Below, piece after piece: positions 52,488 through 54,127 of a stretch of 54,127 nt of DNA (positions are counted from its first letter, which is position 1; each line of letters begins with the position of its first letter). The notes under the pieces were generated by a model. It searched no databases and was not told the origin of the DNA. It was given only the letters and a program-made list of their open reading frames with translations. Source of the DNA: Halomonas sp. UBA3074 (lineage in GTDB: Bacteria; Pseudomonadota; Gammaproteobacteria; Pseudomonadales; Halomonadaceae); contig NZ_DFBS01000040.1 in NCBI RefSeq assembly GCF_002366715.1, forward strand, positions 1-54,127, written 5' to 3'. The position numbers and the translations under genes were made by a program.

Positions 52488-53687
52488 ATGAGTGAGGTGG
52501 ATCAGGCTTTAGCGCTGTTATCGCGCGGTACGCAAGAAATCCTGGTAGAGGATGAGCTAAAAAAGAAATTAGCCTCAGGCCGCAAGCTGCGTATTAAAGC
52601 GGGTTTTGATCCTACGGCCCCCGACCTGCACTTGGGCCACAGCGTGCTATTAACCAAAATGCGCCAGTTTCAGGATTTGGGTCACACGGTTATCTTTTTG
52701 ATCGGCGATTTCACCGGCCGTATCGGCGATCCCACCGGTAAAAACGTAACGCGCAAACCGCTCACCGAAGAGGACGTGAAAGCCAACGCTGAAACCTATA
52801 AAGAGCAGGTGTTTAAAATCCTCGACCCTGAAAAGACCGAGGTACGTTTTAACGCCGAGTGGTTTAGCGAGCTCACCGCCGCCAAAATGATCGAGTTGGC
52901 CGCCCAAAGCACCGTTGCCCGTATGCTGGAACGAGACGACTTCGAAAAGCGCTATAAAGCCAACCAGTCCATTGCTATTCACGAATTTCTCTACCCGCTG
53001 GTACAGGGCTACGACTCGGTAGCGCTTGAGGCCGATGTCGAGTTGGGTGGTACCGACCAGAAGTTCAACCTGCTAATGGGGCGCGAGATTCAAAAGCACT
53101 TCGGCCAAGAGCCACAGGTGGTGATTACCATGCCGCTGCTGGAAGGGTTAGACGGCGTGCAGAAAATGTCGAAATCCTTGGGCAACTACATTGGTGTCGA
53201 TGAAGCACCGGGTTCGATGTTCAACAAGCTGGTCTCCATGCCGGATAGCTTAATGTGGCGCTACTTTGAGTTGCTCTCTTTGAAATCGAACGAAGAGATC
53301 GACGCGCTTAAACAGAGGGTTGAGCAGGGCGCGAACCCGCGGGACATCAAAATGGAGCTGGCACGGGAGCTGATTGCCCGTTACCACGGCGATGAAGCAG
53401 CGGCCAATGCACACAAGTCTGCAGGTAATCAGTTGGCCGATGGTGAGCTACCCGACGATCTGCCGGAAGTAGAGGTGGACTTCGAGGGCAACGAGCAGGC
53501 CCCGATTGCTGCCGTCCTGAATCGCTCTGGCTTAACCAAGAACAGCGCCCAGGCTAAAGACATGCTGAAAAATGGCAGCGTAAAGGTGGATGGCGAGGCA
53601 GTCGCGCAAGACACCATGCTAGCCACCGGCAAGGCCTATGTGATTCAGGCGGGTAAGAAACGTTACGCTCGTGTGACGCTTGTTTGA
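52488..53687 (+). CDS. tyrS: Tyrosyl-tRNA synthetase
   Basis: 399 residues, class I synthetase. HIGH-type motif HLGH at residues 48-51 in FDPTAPDLHLGHS, tyrosine pocket QGYDSVALEADVELGGTDQKFN, KMSKS in GVQKMSKSLGNY, and a C-terminal S4-like domain (SAQAKDMLKNGSVKVDGEAV). The variant HLGH and length place it in the TyrZ-like branch. It lies directly upstream of a ribosomal RNA operon. Confidence 0.97.
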   Translation: MSEVDQALALLSRGTQEILVEDELKKKLASGRKLRIKAGFDPTAPDLHLGHSVLLTKMRQFQDLGHTVIFLIGDFTGRIGDPTGKNVTRKPLTEEDVKANAETYKEQVFKILDPEKTEVRFNAEWFSELTAAKMIELAAQSTVARMLERDDFEKRYKANQSIAIHEFLYPLVQGYDSVALEADVELGGTDQKFNLLMGREIQKHFGQEPQVVITMPLLEGLDGVQKMSKSLGNYIGVDEAPGSMFNKLVSMPDSLMWRYFELLSLKSNEEIDALKQRVEQGANPRDIKMELARELIARYHGDEAAANAHKSAGNQLADGELPDDLPEVEVDFEGNEQAPIAAVLNRSGLTKNSAQAKDMLKNGSVKVDGEAVAQDTMLATGKAYVIQAGKKRYARVTLV

Positions 53688-53691
53688 ACTT

Positions 53692-53711
53692 TTTTGAAAA
53701 CTTTTTCAAAA
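53692..53711 (+). promoter_or_regulatory. UP-like AT-rich element of rrn P1
   Basis: TTTTGAAAA, CT, TTTTCAAAA lies just upstream of the P1 -35. It is an inverted repeat but lacks a T tail, so it fits an UP element better than a tyrS terminator. Confidence 0.55.
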
Positions 53712-53717
53712 CGACCC

Positions 53718-53746
53718 TTGCCAACCCGGCCGCGAATCCGTAAAGT
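53718..53746 (+). promoter_or_regulatory. rrn promoter P1
   Basis: TTGCCA (53718-53723), 17-base spacer, TAAAGT (53741-53746). A mostly G/C discriminator follows, as expected for a promoter inhibited by DksA and ppGpp. Confidence 0.7.
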
Positions 53747-53864
53747 ACGCATCCGCTGCCGGGGACGCCAAGCGTTACCAGCGGTAAGTGAAGGTGAAAA
53801 CCTTCGGTTTGTCAGGCAGTTAGCGGTTTTGGATGTGGTCAGGTTAGCATCGAAAACAACGCCC

Positions 53865-53892
53865 TTGACAATCACCAGGAAATGCGTAGAAT
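53865..53892 (+). promoter_or_regulatory. rrn promoter P2
   Basis: TTGACA (53865-53870), 16-base spacer, TAGAAT (53887-53892), close to consensus. Confidence 0.82.
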
Positions 53893-53963
53893 ACGCCTTC
53901 CTCGCTGAGGCAAGCCAAGTCAACGGCCAGCCGGGTAGCTAAGTTAGTTGCCGCAGCGAAACA

Positions 53964-53975
53964 GCTCTTTAACAA
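53964..53975 (+). promoter_or_regulatory. boxA antitermination signal
   Basis: GCTCTTTAACAA matches the rrn boxA, the Nus-factor binding site in rRNA leaders. Confidence 0.9.
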
Positions 53976-53998
53976 TTTGATCAGGTAATTCATGTGGG

Positions 53999-54043
53999 CG
54001 CTTGCTGATGTTGGTGACAAATCACCAAATATCAAGGCAAGCG
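53999..54043 (+). other. Leader stem-loop after boxA
   Basis: CGCTTGC (53999-54005) pairs with GCAAGCG (54037-54043) and TTGGTGA (54011-54017) with TCACCAA (54022-54028), loop CAAA. It is a long imperfect hairpin of the pre-16S leader, possibly boxB-like or a processing element. Confidence 0.65.
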
Positions 54044-54127
54044 AACATATCGATACCCTTCATGCCGTTGCTTTTAAGTAACGTTGTGAAATTGGTATCA
54101 CAGTGAATTCGTTTGAACCTTGAGCCA

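Larger units (their letters stand above)
53688..54127 (+). promoter_or_regulatory. Ribosomal RNA operon promoter and leader region
   Basis: 440 bases after tyrS with no gene. It contains an AT-rich UP-like element, two sigma70 promoters, a boxA and a long stem-loop, all in the order of a gammaproteobacterial rrn leader. The 16S gene itself must begin just beyond the window. Confidence 0.88.

Overview
The window reads as a contiguous piece of a gammaproteobacterial chromosome, most likely from the Halomonadaceae (Halomonas/Vreelandella type). This rests on moderately high GC, on gene blocks shared with Pseudomonas (dksA-gluQ-cbrX-cbrA-cbrB-crcZ-pcnB-folK-panB-panC and pilU-pilT-yggS-proC-yggT-metX-metW), on a PhaA-type thiolase and on a very acidic FtsH tail. 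Nearly all genes are core housekeeping genes. No phage, transposase, plasmid or CRISPR signature was seen. The species call is an inference from gene order, not from a search.

Layout. 1-870 (-) is a frameshifted HNH endonuclease fragment. 1.0-5.5 kb holds a DMT exporter, a complete iron-siderophore-type ABC importer (binding protein, permease, ATPase, minus strand) and a DUF2218 protein. 5.6-11.7 kb holds dapB, a long structured leader with an intrinsic terminator, then carA-carB-greA. 11.8-18.8 kb holds yhbY (-) and then rlmE, ftsH, folP, glmM, tpiA and secG. 18.8-28.2 kb is the tRNA-Leu/initiator tRNA/rimP-nusA-infB-rbfA-truB-rpsO-pnp block. 28.4-31.5 kb holds an MFS exporter, a thiolase (-) and panD (-).

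31.5-42.1 kb, on the minus strand, runs dksA, gluQ, a 58-codon ORF (cbrX-like), cbrA, cbrB, a 0.9 kb gap, pcnB, folK, panB, panC. The gap carries a sigma54 -24/-12 promoter, six A-rich (ARN)4 blocks and a terminator. This is the layout expected of a CrcZ-type Hfq/Crc-sequestering RNA under CbrB control, and it is the most interesting element in the window. 42.3-46.7 kb holds an aminotransferase, sfsA, a DUF4426 protein and metX-metW, with a perfect 19-nt palindrome upstream of metX. 46.7-52.5 kb holds yggT, proC, yggS, the twitching ATPases pilT and pilU, and anmK. tyrS ends at 53.7 kb and is followed by the promoter and leader of a ribosomal RNA operon (two promoters, boxA, long stem-loop); the 16S gene lies just beyond the window.

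Working together: carAB, dapB, metXW, proC, panBCD and folP/folK supply precursors. The rimP-to-pnp block, the tRNAs, the rRNA leader, dksA, gluQ, rlmE and yhbY form a translation and stringent-response theme. CbrAB plus the CrcZ-like RNA would link nutrient sensing to catabolite repression. Start codons were chosen from Shine-Dalgarno (SD) spacing and family length where the longest open frame looked too long.
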